In this document: piece after piece, positions 42,487 to 51,100 of the stretch
How positions within the stretch are numbered: position 1 is the first letter of the stretch
Layout: each line of letters begins with the position of its first letter
Program-made: the position numbers and the translations under genes
Assembly: GCA_035304345.1 (NCBI GenBank)
Contig: DATGQE010000025.1
Span: forward strand, 51,195-115,194
From: IDS-8 sp035304345
Lineage (GTDB): Bacteria; Pseudomonadota; Gammaproteobacteria; Steroidobacterales; Woeseiaceae
Direction of reading: 5' to 3'
DNA: 64,000 nt
The notes under the pieces: model-generated
The model's database searches: none
Seen by the model: the letters and a program-made list of their open reading frames with translations, nothing else
Told to the model about the DNA's origin: nothing

Positions 42487-42810
42487 TCAGGCTTTCGGGG
42501 CCCACACCGAGCACCAGCCGTTCTCGTTCACGGCCTTGCCCGGGAAAATCTGGCAGCCCCGCCATTCGCCTTGGTCGCCCACCACCAGGGCGCAGTTCGC
42601 GCAGCGCTGGTCCTCGGCCGGTTGCGGGCGCGATGCCGGGTCGACGGTGCTCGCATCGTGCGTGTAATTGAGCGCCTTGGCCTGGGGGTCGTCGGGGGAG
42701 AGGTGTGGCAGATCCGTCTGCGCTTCGGCACGTCCGCCGGGCCGGACGAAACAGCTCGCGGCCGCGACGGCAGACAACTGGAGGAAACGTCGCCTTTCGA
42801 TCTTGCTCAC
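42487..42810 (-). CDS. High-potential iron-sulfur protein, Tat-exported
   Basis: The 107-aa precursor has a twin-arginine signal (ERRRFLQLSAVAAAS, cleavage near AEAQT) and a mature domain with four Cys at 70, 73, 86 and 100, the C-x2-C-x12-C-x13-C pattern of HiPIPs that hold one [4Fe-4S] cluster. WCSVWAPKA is a typical C-terminus. HiPIPs are periplasmic one-electron carriers, for example to reaction centres or cytochrome oxidases, and fold before export. The GTG start at 42810 is strongly supported by AAGGAG 6 bases upstream; an in-frame ATG at 42843 would shift the Tat motif inwards. Confidence 0.93.
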   Translation of the reverse strand: MSKIERRRFLQLSAVAAASCFVRPGGRAEAQTDLPHLSPDDPQAKALNYTHDASTVDPASRPQPAEDQRCANCALVVGDQGEWRGCQIFPGKAVNENGWCSVWAPKA

Positions 42811-42843
42811 GGTGATCTCCTTAAGCGGAGGGGCTGGCGACAT

Positions 42844-42849
42844 ATTCTA
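42844..42849 (-). promoter_or_regulatory. Candidate -10 element for the HiPIP gene
   Basis: TAGAAT on the minus strand lies 33 bases upstream of the GTG start. No convincing -35 is visible at 16-18 bp. Confidence 0.3.
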
Positions 42850-43016
42850 GTGTCCCGACCCTCGAATAACCATGGAATCCGCTGAGCTTTCCGCCTCCGC
42901 GCCGCCCTCGGGCCCGGAACTGCGACCGGCGCACTCCCGCTCGCCGGGGAGCGCGGCTATCTTCACTGTGGATGTGTTGCACGGCGGCAGGCCGCCGGGG
43001 AAGTCACGAAGCCGCC

Positions 43017-44492
43017 ATGCCGGTCACGCGCGCGAAACGTTTGCTCCTCTTGCTGCTCGCCGCCTTCGCTGGTGCGGCGCAGGCGGACGAGGTGCACCGC
43101 TACCGGGTCGAGCTCGACGCCGCGCTGTCGCGCCTCGAGGTCGAAGCGCGTTTCGCGGCGCCGGTCAACACCGTCACGGCCCGCTCCGGTGACGCCGGCG
43201 AGTATCTCACCGAAGCGTGGGACTGCGGCGCAGCGACGCCGATCCGCATGCGCAACCAGCGCATGCTGCTCCCGGTCGCCGGTATCGAATGCATGCAGTA
43301 CCGGGTGGACCTGGGCCGGGCGGCACGCCATTTCCGCCACCACCGCGCGCTCGACCCCGGCAACGTGGTCGTGTCCCCGTCGCTGTGGCTGTGGCGGCCG
43401 CCGCTCGCCGGCACCGACCTGATCGAGGTGCAGTTCGTGCTGCCGCCGGGCGTGCGGGTGTCCGTGCCGTGGGAGCCGCTCGGGGACGACCGGTTCCGGC
43501 TCGCCGCCTCGCCCGAAAGCGCGGATGCGCCCGCGGTGTTCGGGAGCTTCGCCGCCCGTGACATCGAAGTGCCCGGTGCGGTGCTGAAGCTCAGCATCCT
43601 GAACGGGCGCGGCAACGCGCGCGAGCGCCTCGATGCTGAAGCGATCGGCGAGTGGATACGCGCGGCCGCGAACGACGTCACCCTCGCCTACGGCCGCTTC
43701 CCGAACCCGGCGCCGCAGGTGGTCGTCGTCCCGGTGGACGGCTCACGCGAAGGCAGCGCCGTGCCCTGGGGCCGGGTGATTCGCGACGGCGGCGAAGCGG
43801 TCGAGCTGGTCGTGGACGTCACCCGCCCGCTCGAGGCGCTGCTCGACGACTGGACGGCGACCCACGAGTTCGCCCACCTGATGCTGCCCTGGCTGGTGCA
43901 CGATCATCGCTGGGTCTCGGAAGGTTTCGCGCAGTACTACCAGAACGTGCTGCTCGCGCGTTCCGGCGCCTACGACGCGGCACGCGCGTGGCGGGAGCTA
44001 CACGCCGGCTTCGAGCGCGGACGGCTGTCGCGTCCCGAGCTTTCGCCGAACGCGGCCGCCGAGCGCGGCATGAGGAGCGCCCGCATGAAGATCTACTGGA
44101 GCGGTGCGGCGCTCGCGCTCATGGCGGACGTCGAGCTCCGCCAGCGTTCCGGCGGCAGGGAGACGCTGGACGACGTGCTCGGCCGCTTCCAGGCCTGCTG
44201 CCTGCCGTCCTCGCGCGCCTGGACGGCACCGGAGTTCTTCGCCACGCTGGACGCGCTCACCGACCGCCCGGTCTTCGTGCCGCTCTACCGGCGGTACGCC
44301 GACGCCGCCGGCTTCCCCGACACGCGGGCGCTGCTGGCCCGCCTGGGCGTGGACATCGAGGGCGACACCGTGCGCCTCCGGCGGACGGGCGACCTCGCCA
44401 CCGTGCGCTTCGCCATCACCGCGCCGGACCCGGGCGCCGCGCGCTGGCGCGAGCAGCTCGCCGCGAGCCACCGGCAGGCCGCCGCCCCGTAA
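43017..44492 (+). CDS. Exported gluzincin-type zinc peptidase-like protein
   Basis: The 491-aa product has a signal peptide (AGAAQADEVH) and an N-terminal beta domain as in M1/M61 peptidases (HRYRVELDAALSRLEVEARF). The zinc site HEFAH is at residues 283-287 and a likely third ligand is Glu302 in WVSEGFAQYY. The spacing between HExxH and Glu (14 residues) is shorter than the 18 of classical M1 enzymes. The C-terminal part is helical. It probably cleaves peptides in the periplasm; the N-terminal domain and WVSEGF motif are closest to M61-like glycyl aminopeptidases. No ribosome site is strong. fdhD follows after 52 bp. Confidence 0.75.
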   Translation: MPVTRAKRLLLLLLAAFAGAAQADEVHRYRVELDAALSRLEVEARFAAPVNTVTARSGDAGEYLTEAWDCGAATPIRMRNQRMLLPVAGIECMQYRVDLGRAARHFRHHRALDPGNVVVSPSLWLWRPPLAGTDLIEVQFVLPPGVRVSVPWEPLGDDRFRLAASPESADAPAVFGSFAARDIEVPGAVLKLSILNGRGNARERLDAEAIGEWIRAAANDVTLAYGRFPNPAPQVVVVPVDGSREGSAVPWGRVIRDGGEAVELVVDVTRPLEALLDDWTATHEFAHLMLPWLVHDHRWVSEGFAQYYQNVLLARSGAYDAARAWRELHAGFERGRLSRPELSPNAAAERGMRSARMKIYWSGAALALMADVELRQRSGGRETLDDVLGRFQACCLPSSRAWTAPEFFATLDALTDRPVFVPLYRRYADAAGFPDTRALLARLGVDIEGDTVRLRRTGDLATVRFAITAPDPGAARWREQLAASHRQAAAP

Positions 44493-44528
44493 AGCCGCCC
44501 GCGGCCGGCCCGCGCGGGGGCGCGGGGC

Positions 44529-44534
44529 TATAAT
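44529..44534 (+). promoter_or_regulatory. Candidate -10 element for fdhD and the fds cluster
   Basis: A perfect TATAAT is 10 bases before the ATG at 44545 and just after a very GC-rich inverted stretch (44509-44530). No -35 is apparent. It could drive the whole fdhD-fdsGBA cluster. Confidence 0.4.
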
Positions 44535-44544
44535 CCAGGGTCCC

Positions 44545-45405
44545 ATGGTCGCGGCAGCACCCATGAGCGCCAACAGCCTCGCTGTCGATGTCAGCAGGAT
44601 CGAGGGCGACCGCGCCACGTCGAAGCAGGACGAGGTCGCGGTCGAGGAACCGCTCGAGATCCAGCTCTGCTCGGCGCAGGCGGCCGGGGCCGCGGCCAGG
44701 AGCGTGTCGATCACGATGCGCACGCCCGGCGACGACGAGGAGCTCGCGCTCGGATTCCTCTTTTCCGAAGGCATCATCACGACCCGCACGCGGATCGCGG
44801 CGGTGACCCGTCCCGGCGAGCCCGACCCGGTCACCGGCCAGCGCAACGTCGTGCGCGTCGAGCTGGGGCCCGACGAGCCCATCGATTTCGCGCGCCTGGA
44901 GCGCCACTTCTACACCACGTCGAGCTGCGGGGTGTGCGGCAAGGCGTCGCTGGACGCGCTGCGCGTGGCCGGCGCGCAATCGCTCGCGGAATGCGCCACC
45001 CGGTTTTCCCGCGAGGTGATCGCCGGCCTGCCGGACCGGCTGCGCGAGCACCAGCGGGTCTTTGCGAAGACCGGGGGGCTGCACGCCGCGGCCGTGTTCG
45101 GCCCAGATGGTGAGATCGTGCTCGTTCGCGAGGACGTCGGGCGGCACAATGCAGTGGACAAGGTGGTCGGGGCGCTGCTCCGGCAGGAGCGCCTCCCCGC
45201 ACACGGGCTCGGGCTGCTGGTTTCCGGCCGCGCGAGCTTCGAGCTGATGCAGAAGGCGCTCGTCGCCGGCATCCCGCTGCTCGCCGCCGTGGGGGCGCCG
45301 TCCAGCCTCGCGGTCGAGCTCGCCCGCGAGTTCGGGATGACGCTGATCGGCTTCTTGCGGCGGGGCACCTTCAACGTCTACGCCGGCGGCGAACGGGTGG
45401 TGTGA
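44545..45405 (+). CDS. fdhD: Formate dehydrogenase accessory sulfurtransferase FdhD
   Basis: FdhD passes sulfur from IscS to the bis-MGD molybdenum cofactor of formate dehydrogenases. The 286-aa product shows TMRTPGDDEELALGFLFSEGII, the active Cys pair TTSSCGVCGKAS (Cys128 and Cys131), KTGGLHAAAVF, REDVGRHNAVDKVVG and GRASFELMQKAL. Length is normal. It lies first in the cluster rather than downstream as in many fds operons (where the homologue is fdsC). ATG 44545 and 44563 are both possible. The next open frame begins directly after the stop. Confidence 0.95.
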   Translation: MVAAAPMSANSLAVDVSRIEGDRATSKQDEVAVEEPLEIQLCSAQAAGAAARSVSITMRTPGDDEELALGFLFSEGIITTRTRIAAVTRPGEPDPVTGQRNVVRVELGPDEPIDFARLERHFYTTSSCGVCGKASLDALRVAGAQSLAECATRFSREVIAGLPDRLREHQRVFAKTGGLHAAAVFGPDGEIVLVREDVGRHNAVDKVVGALLRQERLPAHGLGLLVSGRASFELMQKALVAGIPLLAAVGAPSSLAVELAREFGMTLIGFLRRGTFNVYAGGERVV

Positions 45406-45451
45406 CATGCCCGGCGGTTCGCGAACGGGAGGCCGGCAAGGGGGACAGCAG

Positions 45452-45919
45452 ATGCCGACGAGATACGACCCGCAGATCGGTGCGGAAATCATCGCCAGTC
45501 ATGGCGCCCGCCCGGAAATGCTCGTGCAGATCCTGCGCGGGATCTGCGACCGCTACGGCTGGATCAGCGACGCGGCGCTGCGCCAGGTCGCGGACGCCCT
45601 CAACCTCTCGCGCGCCGACGTGCACGGCGCCGCGCGCTTCTACCACGACTTCCGCACCGCGCCGCCGGGCAGGAAGGTGGTGAAGATCTGCCAGGCCGAA
45701 TCCTGCCAGGCGATGGGCAGCCGGGAGCTCACGGCGCACGCGGAGCGCCGCCTCGGTGTGGAGCTCAACGGCACGACCGCGGACGGCGAAGCGTCGCTGG
45801 AGCCCGTCTACTGCCTCGGCAACTGCGCCTGCTCCCCGGCCGTCATGATCGACGAGCGCGTGTACGGCCGGGTCGATGCGGCCAGGCTGGACCGGCTGCT
45901 CGGCCGGGGGACGGCCTGA
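45452..45919 (+). CDS. fdsG: NAD-dependent formate dehydrogenase gamma subunit (NuoE-like)
   Basis: The 155-aa protein resembles NuoE/HoxE/FdsG: an N-terminal helical bundle (PEMLVQILRGICDRYGWIS, VADALNLSRADVHGAARFYHDF) and a thioredoxin-like [2Fe-2S] domain with CQAESCQAMGS and CLGNCACSPAVMIDERVYGRV, giving the C-x4-C and C-x3-C ligand pairs. It forms the diaphorase part of the soluble formate dehydrogenase with FdsB. The ATG at 45452 is preferred (GGGGGA upstream); an in-frame ATG at 45407 adds 15 residues. The FdsB GTG follows one base after its stop. Confidence 0.92.
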   Translation: MPTRYDPQIGAEIIASHGARPEMLVQILRGICDRYGWISDAALRQVADALNLSRADVHGAARFYHDFRTAPPGRKVVKICQAESCQAMGSRELTAHAERRLGVELNGTTADGEASLEPVYCLGNCACSPAVMIDERVYGRVDAARLDRLLGRGTA

Positions 45920-45920
45920 C

Positions 45921-47534
45921 GTGGCGGCCCCGGTTCGCGTTTACGTGCCGCGCGAGACCTCCGCGGTCTCCATGGGCGCCGACGAGGTCGCCGCCGCGCT
46001 CGCGGCGCACGCGGGCGGACAGGCGATCGAGATCGTGCGCAACGGCTCGTGGGGCATGAGCTGGCTCGAGCCGCTGGTGGAAGTCGAAGTCGACGGGACG
46101 CGCATCGCCTACGGGCCGGTCGCGCCCGAGGACGTCCCGGACCTGTACGCGGCGGATTTCCTCCGCGGCGGCGCCCACGCCTCGAGGCTCGGCCCGACCG
46201 CGGAGATCCCCTGGCTCGCGCGCCAGGAGCGGTGGACGTTCACGCGCTGCGGCCGCATCGATCCTGCATCCGTCGACGAGTTCCGGGCGCACGGCGGCTT
46301 CAAGGGGCTCGAGCGTGCGTTCGCCCTCGGGCCGGCCGGCGTGCTGGACGAGGTCAAGGCATCCGGGCTGCGCGGCCGCGGCGGTGCCGGCTTCCCGACC
46401 GCAATCAAGTGGCAGACGGTCGCCGGCACCGCGAGCGACGTGAAATACGTGGCCTGCAACGCCGACGAGGGTGATAGCGGCACGTTCTCCGACCGCATGC
46501 TGATCGAAGGCGACCCGCTCACGCTCATCGAGGGCATGGCGATCGCCGGGTTCACCACCGGGGCGAGCCGCGGCTACGTCTACCTGCGCTCGGAGTACCC
46601 GCTCGCGAAGCAGGCGTTCGAGAAGGCGCTCGCGGCGGCCCGCGACGCGGGCTGGCTCGGTGAGAACATCCAGGGCTCGGGCTTCGACTTCGACATCGAG
46701 CTCCACCTCGGCGCCGGCTCCTACGTGTGCGGCGAGGAAACCTCGATGCTGGAGAGCCTGGAGGGCCGGGCGGGCCTCGTGCGCTACCGCCCTCCGCTGC
46801 CGGCGATCTCGGGGCTGTTCGGCAAACCGACGGTGGTGAACAACGTGATCACGCTCGCCTCGGTACCCGAAATCCTCGTGCGCGGCGGCGAGGCGTACGG
46901 CGCGCTCGGCACGGGCCGCTCGCGCGGCACGCTGCCGTTCCAGCTCGCGGGCAACGTGCGCCGTGGCGGCCTCGTCGAGGTGCCGTTCGGGCTCACGCTC
47001 AGGGAGCTGATCGAGGATTTCGGCGGCGGCACCTACAGCGGCCGCCCGATCCGCGCCGTGCAGGTGGGCGGCCCGCTGGGGGCGTACTTCCCCGAAGCGC
47101 TGCTCGACACGCCCCTCGACTACGAGGCGTTCGCGGCGCAAGGCGGGCTGATCGGCCACGGCGGCGTGGTGGTGTTCGACGACACCGTCGACATGGCGGC
47201 GCAGGCTCGCTTCGCCATGGAGTTCTGCGCCCACGAGTCGTGCGGCAAGTGCACCCCGTGCCGCATCGGGTCCGTGCGGGGCGTGGAGGTAATCGACCGC
47301 ATCGTCGCCGGCGTGCAGCGAGAGGCGAATTTCGCGCTGCTCGAGGACCTGTGCGATACCATGGTCGACGGTTCCCTGTGCGCCCTGGGCGGCATGACGC
47401 CCTACCCCGTCCGCAGCGCGCTGAAGCATTTCCGGGCGGATTTCGAACGTAAATCCCCGGTCGAACCAGGAGGAGCGAGCACCGCTCGCGACGCAGATGG
47501 CCGCCGCAGCGCCATCGAAGGAGCAGGCCCATGA
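45921..47534 (+). CDS. fdsB: NAD-dependent formate dehydrogenase beta subunit (NuoF-like)
   Basis: The 537-aa FdsB/NuoF-type protein carries an N-terminal thioredoxin-like [2Fe-2S]-related part (about 1-110), then the NAD and FMN sites GLRGRGGAGFPTAIKW and ACNADEGDSGTFSDRMLIEGDP, and the [4Fe-4S] binding motif HESCGKCTPCRIGSVRG with later CDTMVDGSLCALGG. It passes electrons from the alpha subunit clusters to NAD. The start is GTG at 45921 with GGGGGA 9 bases upstream. The 3' end overlaps fdsA by 4 bases (ATGA). Confidence 0.94.
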   Translation: MAAPVRVYVPRETSAVSMGADEVAAALAAHAGGQAIEIVRNGSWGMSWLEPLVEVEVDGTRIAYGPVAPEDVPDLYAADFLRGGAHASRLGPTAEIPWLARQERWTFTRCGRIDPASVDEFRAHGGFKGLERAFALGPAGVLDEVKASGLRGRGGAGFPTAIKWQTVAGTASDVKYVACNADEGDSGTFSDRMLIEGDPLTLIEGMAIAGFTTGASRGYVYLRSEYPLAKQAFEKALAAARDAGWLGENIQGSGFDFDIELHLGAGSYVCGEETSMLESLEGRAGLVRYRPPLPAISGLFGKPTVVNNVITLASVPEILVRGGEAYGALGTGRSRGTLPFQLAGNVRRGGLVEVPFGLTLRELIEDFGGGTYSGRPIRAVQVGGPLGAYFPEALLDTPLDYEAFAAQGGLIGHGGVVVFDDTVDMAAQARFAMEFCAHESCGKCTPCRIGSVRGVEVIDRIVAGVQREANFALLEDLCDTMVDGSLCALGGMTPYPVRSALKHFRADFERKSPVEPGGASTARDADGRRSAIEGAGP

Positions 47535-50458
47535 GCCTCATGAAGGAAGCCGATTCGGCACGTCACGCGGGCGCCCATTCCGCGGGTGACCCGCAGCCGT
47601 ACTCGCCGCGCGGGCGCGGCCCGATGACCCTCATCAAGGAACCCGACTACGGTACGCCGGAGAGCCCCCAGACCGGCATGGTCGAGGTCGAGATCGACGG
47701 CATGCCCGTGACGGTCCGCGCCGGCACCACGGTGCTGCGCGCCGCGCGCGAGCAGGGCATCGACGTGCCGAAGCTGTGCGCCACCGACAGCCTGAAGCCG
47801 TTCGGCTCGTGCCGGCTATGCGTGGTCGAGATCGAGGGCCGCAAGGGGTATCCCGCTTCCTGCACGACGCCGGTCGAGCCCGGCATGAAGATCCGGACGC
47901 AGACGCCTGCGCTCGCCAGGCTCCGCCGCAACGTGATGGAGCTCTACATCTCCGACCACCCGCTCGACTGCCTCACCTGCGCCGCGAACGGCGATTGCGA
48001 GCTGCAGGACATGGCGGGCGCCGTGGGCCTGCGCGAGGTGCGCTACGGCTTCGACGGCGCCAACCACCTCGATGCGGAGAAGGACGAGAGCAACCCGTAT
48101 TTCACCTTCGATCCCGCGAAGTGCATCGTCTGCTCGCGCTGCGTGCGCGCCTGCGACGAGGTGCAGGGCACGTTCGCGCTCACCATCGAAGGCCGCGGCT
48201 TCGATTCCAAGGTCGCGGCGAGCATGGGGGAGAGCTTCTTCGACTCCGAATGCGTCTCCTGCGGCGCCTGCGTGCAGGCCTGCCCGACGGCGACGCTGAT
48301 CGAAAAGACGATCGTCGATCACGGCCAGCCGGAGCACAGCGTGCTCACGACCTGTGCCTACTGCGGCGTCGGCTGCTCGTTCAAGGCGGAGATGAAGGGC
48401 GACCAGGTCGTGCGCATGGTGCCGTACAAGGACGGCCACGCGAACCACGGGCATAGCTGTGTGAAAGGGCGCTTCGCCTGGGGCTACGCGACGCACAAGG
48501 ACCGCATCCTCCACCCGATGATCCGCGACAGCATCAAGGATCCGTGGCGCAAGGTGAGCTGGGAGGAGGCGATCCAGCACACGGCCAGGCGCTTCAAGGA
48601 GATCCAGGCGAAGTACGGCCGCAAGTCCGTGGGCGGCATCACCTCCTCGCGCTGCACGAACGAGGAAGTCTTCATCGTGCAGAAGCTCGTGCGCGCGGCG
48701 TTCGGCAACAACAACGTCGACACCTGCGCGCGCGTGTGCCATTCGCCCACCGGTTACGGCCTGAAGCAGACGCTCGGCACGTCCGCGGGCACGCAGCCGT
48801 TCGACAGCGTCATGGACGCGGACGTCATCATGGTGATCGGCGCGAACCCGACCGAGGCCCACCCGGTGTTCGCCTCGCAGATGAAGCGGCGGCTGCGCCA
48901 GGGCGCCAGGCTGATCGTGATCGACCCGCGCAAGATCGGGCTGGTGCGCTCGCCGCGCATCCGGGCCGACTACCACCTGCCGCTTCTGCCCGGCACGAAC
49001 GTGCCGATGATCAACGCGTTCGGCCACGTCATCGTGAGCGAGGGGCTGGTCGACGAGGAGTACGTCCGCGAGCGCTGCGACCTCGAGGCGTTCGAGGCGT
49101 GGAAGAAGTTCATCCTGAAGCCGGAGAACTCGCCCGAGGTCGTGAGCCAGGTCACCGGCGTGCCGGCGGAGGACATCCGCGCCGCCGCGCGGCTGTACGG
49201 CCAGGCCGAGCGCGCCGCGATCTACTACGGCCTCGGCGTCACCGAGCACAGCCAGGGCTCCACCATGGTCATGGGCATGGCGAACCTCGCGATGGCGACC
49301 GGCAACATCGGCTTCACGGGTTGCGGCGTGAACCCGCTGCGCGGCCAGAACAACGTGCAGGGCTCCTGCGACATGGGCTCGTTCCCGCACGAGCTTGCGG
49401 ACTACCGGCCGATCGCGGACGACGCGGTGCGTGGCTCGTTCGAGAAGCACTGGGGCGTTACGCTGGATCCGGAGCCCGGCTTCCGCATTCCGAACATGTT
49501 CGACGCCGCGCTCGCGGGCACGTACAAGGGCATCTACATCCAGGGCGAGGACCTCGCACAGTCCGACCCGAACACGAAGCACGTCGAGGCGGCGCTCTCC
49601 GCGATGGAATGCGTCGTGGTCCAGGACCTGTTCCTGAACGAGACCGCGAAGTTCGCGCACGTGTTCCTGCCGGGGACGTCGTTCCTGGAGAAGGACGGCA
49701 CCTTCATCAACGCCGAGCGGCGCATCAACCGCGTGCGCCCGGTGATGAAGCCGCAGCAGGGCAAGAGCGAGTGGCTGATCACGCAGGAGCTCGCGCAGGC
49801 GCTTGGCTACCCGATGAGCTACCGGAACGAGGCCGAGATCATGGACGAGATCGCGGCGCTCACGCCGAGCTTCCGCGGCGTCTCGTTCGAGTTCCTCGAC
49901 CGCGTGGGTAGCGTGCAGTGGCCGTGCAACGAGAAGGCGCCGATGGGCACGCCGATCATGCACGTCGACGGCTTCGTGCGCGGCAAGGGGCTGTTCATCG
50001 AGACGGAGTACGTCCCGACGAAGGAGCGCACCAATCGCAAGTTCCCGCTGCTGCTCACGACCGGCCGCACGCTCACACAATACAACGTGGGCGCGCAGAC
50101 CCGCCGTACCGACAACGTGCGCTGGTACCACGAGGACCTGCTGGAGATCCATCCGTCCGACGCGGAGCTGCGCGGCATCAAGGACGGCGACCGCGTATCG
50201 CTCACGAGCCGCAAGGGCGAGATCACGCTCGAGGCGAAGGTCACCGAGCGCGTGCCGCCGGGCGTCGTGTACACGACGTTCCACGACCCGGAGACGGGTG
50301 CCAACGTGGTCACGACGGAGTACAGCGACTGGGCAACCCAGTGCCCCGAGTACAAGGTGACCGCCGTGCAGGTCGCGCCGGCGGTGGAACGCTCGGCGTG
50401 GCAGAGGGAGTTCGAGAAGCGCCGTAAGGAACAGGAGCGGCTGCTCGAGACGTCCTGA
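47531..50458 (+). CDS. fdsA: NAD-dependent formate dehydrogenase alpha subunit (molybdenum, catalytic)
   Basis: The 975-aa FdsA oxidises formate to CO2 at a bis-MGD molybdenum centre. An N-terminal NuoG-like section has a [2Fe-2S] ferredoxin domain (CATDSLKPFGSCRLCVVEI), an HPLDCLTCAANGDC His/Cys cluster site and two [4Fe-4S] clusters (CIVCSRCVRACDE, CVSCGACVQACPT). The molybdopterin domain starts with CAYCGVGCSF. The metal ligand is Cys403 in RVCHSPTGYG, so this is a cysteine, not a selenocysteine, enzyme. Length is normal. An alternative start MTLIKEPDYG at 47624 repeats the style of MSLMKEADS. The cytosolic enzyme has no Tat signal. Confidence 0.96.
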   Translation: MSLMKEADSARHAGAHSAGDPQPYSPRGRGPMTLIKEPDYGTPESPQTGMVEVEIDGMPVTVRAGTTVLRAAREQGIDVPKLCATDSLKPFGSCRLCVVEIEGRKGYPASCTTPVEPGMKIRTQTPALARLRRNVMELYISDHPLDCLTCAANGDCELQDMAGAVGLREVRYGFDGANHLDAEKDESNPYFTFDPAKCIVCSRCVRACDEVQGTFALTIEGRGFDSKVAASMGESFFDSECVSCGACVQACPTATLIEKTIVDHGQPEHSVLTTCAYCGVGCSFKAEMKGDQVVRMVPYKDGHANHGHSCVKGRFAWGYATHKDRILHPMIRDSIKDPWRKVSWEEAIQHTARRFKEIQAKYGRKSVGGITSSRCTNEEVFIVQKLVRAAFGNNNVDTCARVCHSPTGYGLKQTLGTSAGTQPFDSVMDADVIMVIGANPTEAHPVFASQMKRRLRQGARLIVIDPRKIGLVRSPRIRADYHLPLLPGTNVPMINAFGHVIVSEGLVDEEYVRERCDLEAFEAWKKFILKPENSPEVVSQVTGVPAEDIRAAARLYGQAERAAIYYGLGVTEHSQGSTMVMGMANLAMATGNIGFTGCGVNPLRGQNNVQGSCDMGSFPHELADYRPIADDAVRGSFEKHWGVTLDPEPGFRIPNMFDAALAGTYKGIYIQGEDLAQSDPNTKHVEAALSAMECVVVQDLFLNETAKFAHVFLPGTSFLEKDGTFINAERRINRVRPVMKPQQGKSEWLITQELAQALGYPMSYRNEAEIMDEIAALTPSFRGVSFEFLDRVGSVQWPCNEKAPMGTPIMHVDGFVRGKGLFIETEYVPTKERTNRKFPLLLTTGRTLTQYNVGAQTRRTDNVRWYHEDLLEIHPSDAELRGIKDGDRVSLTSRKGEITLEAKVTERVPPGVVYTTFHDPETGANVVTTEYSDWATQCPEYKVTAVQVAPAVERSAWQREFEKRRKEQERLLETS

Positions 50459-50496
50459 GCCGTGGCCCGCCAGCCACCGTTGCCGTCCCCGGCGCC

Positions 50497-51051
50497 ATGG
50501 TAGTCGACTCCGTCCTCTGGCGGCGCCTCGACGTGTCGGGGCACGACGTCTGCCGCCTGGAACGCAGCAGCGACGGCTGGCAGGTCCTCGGCATGGCCGT
50601 GTTCCGCGAGAACGGCGTGCTCGCGGGCGTCACCTACGAGGTGGCCTGCGATCCCGCGTGGCGCACGCGCCGCGGCCGGGTTCGCGGCTGGCACGGGATG
50701 CGGTCGCTCAACCTCGACATTGCACGAACGGCGGCGGACACCTGGACGCTGAACGGTGCCGCGGTGCCCGGTCTCGAAGCCTGCCTCGATCTCGATCTCG
50801 GGTTCACGCCCGCGACGAACGTGCTGCCGCTCCGGCGCCTGGAGCTCGGCGAGGGCGAGGCCGCCGATGCCCCGGCCGCCTGGCTCGACGTTGCGGCCGG
50901 CACGCTCGAACGGCTGCCGCAGCGCTACGAGCGCAGGTCCAGCAACACGTACTGGTACGAGTCGCCGACCGCCGGCTATGCTGCGTTGCTGGAAGCGTTC
51001 CCGTCCGGCCTGGTTCGCCGTTACCCGGGCCTGTGGGAGGCGGAAGCCTGA
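50497..51051 (+). CDS. Putative glycolipid-binding (DUF1089-like) protein
   Basis: The 184-aa protein shows the pattern of the putative glycolipid-binding family: LWRRLDVSGHDVCRLE at the start, YEVACDPAWRTRRGRVRGWHG, WTLNGAAVPGLEACLDLDLGFTPATNVLPLRRL, and the end QRYERRSSNTYWYES with YPGLWEAEA. The fold is a beta-barrel like LolA; the family's ligand is unproven. It is cytosolic (no signal peptide). It lies 38 bp downstream of fdsA on the same strand, in the place where fdsD occurs in other fds operons, but it shows no similarity to FdsD. Confidence 0.8.
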   Translation: MVVDSVLWRRLDVSGHDVCRLERSSDGWQVLGMAVFRENGVLAGVTYEVACDPAWRTRRGRVRGWHGMRSLNLDIARTAADTWTLNGAAVPGLEACLDLDLGFTPATNVLPLRRLELGEGEAADAPAAWLDVAAGTLERLPQRYERRSSNTYWYESPTAGYAALLEAFPSGLVRRYPGLWEAEA

Positions 51052-51100
51052 TTCGCTCGCGGGACGCTGTCCGCAATCCAACCGAGGTGCACGAGGCGGT

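Noticed and set aside
44505..44544. A GC-rich inverted stretch before fdhD as a strong terminator for the zinc peptidase gene.
   Set aside because: The pairing is short and imperfect, and no U-tract follows; it may simply reflect base composition.
50497..51051. The gene after fdsA as fdsD.
   Set aside because: At 184 aa it is far longer than FdsD (about 70-75 aa) and its motifs match the glycolipid-binding-like family.
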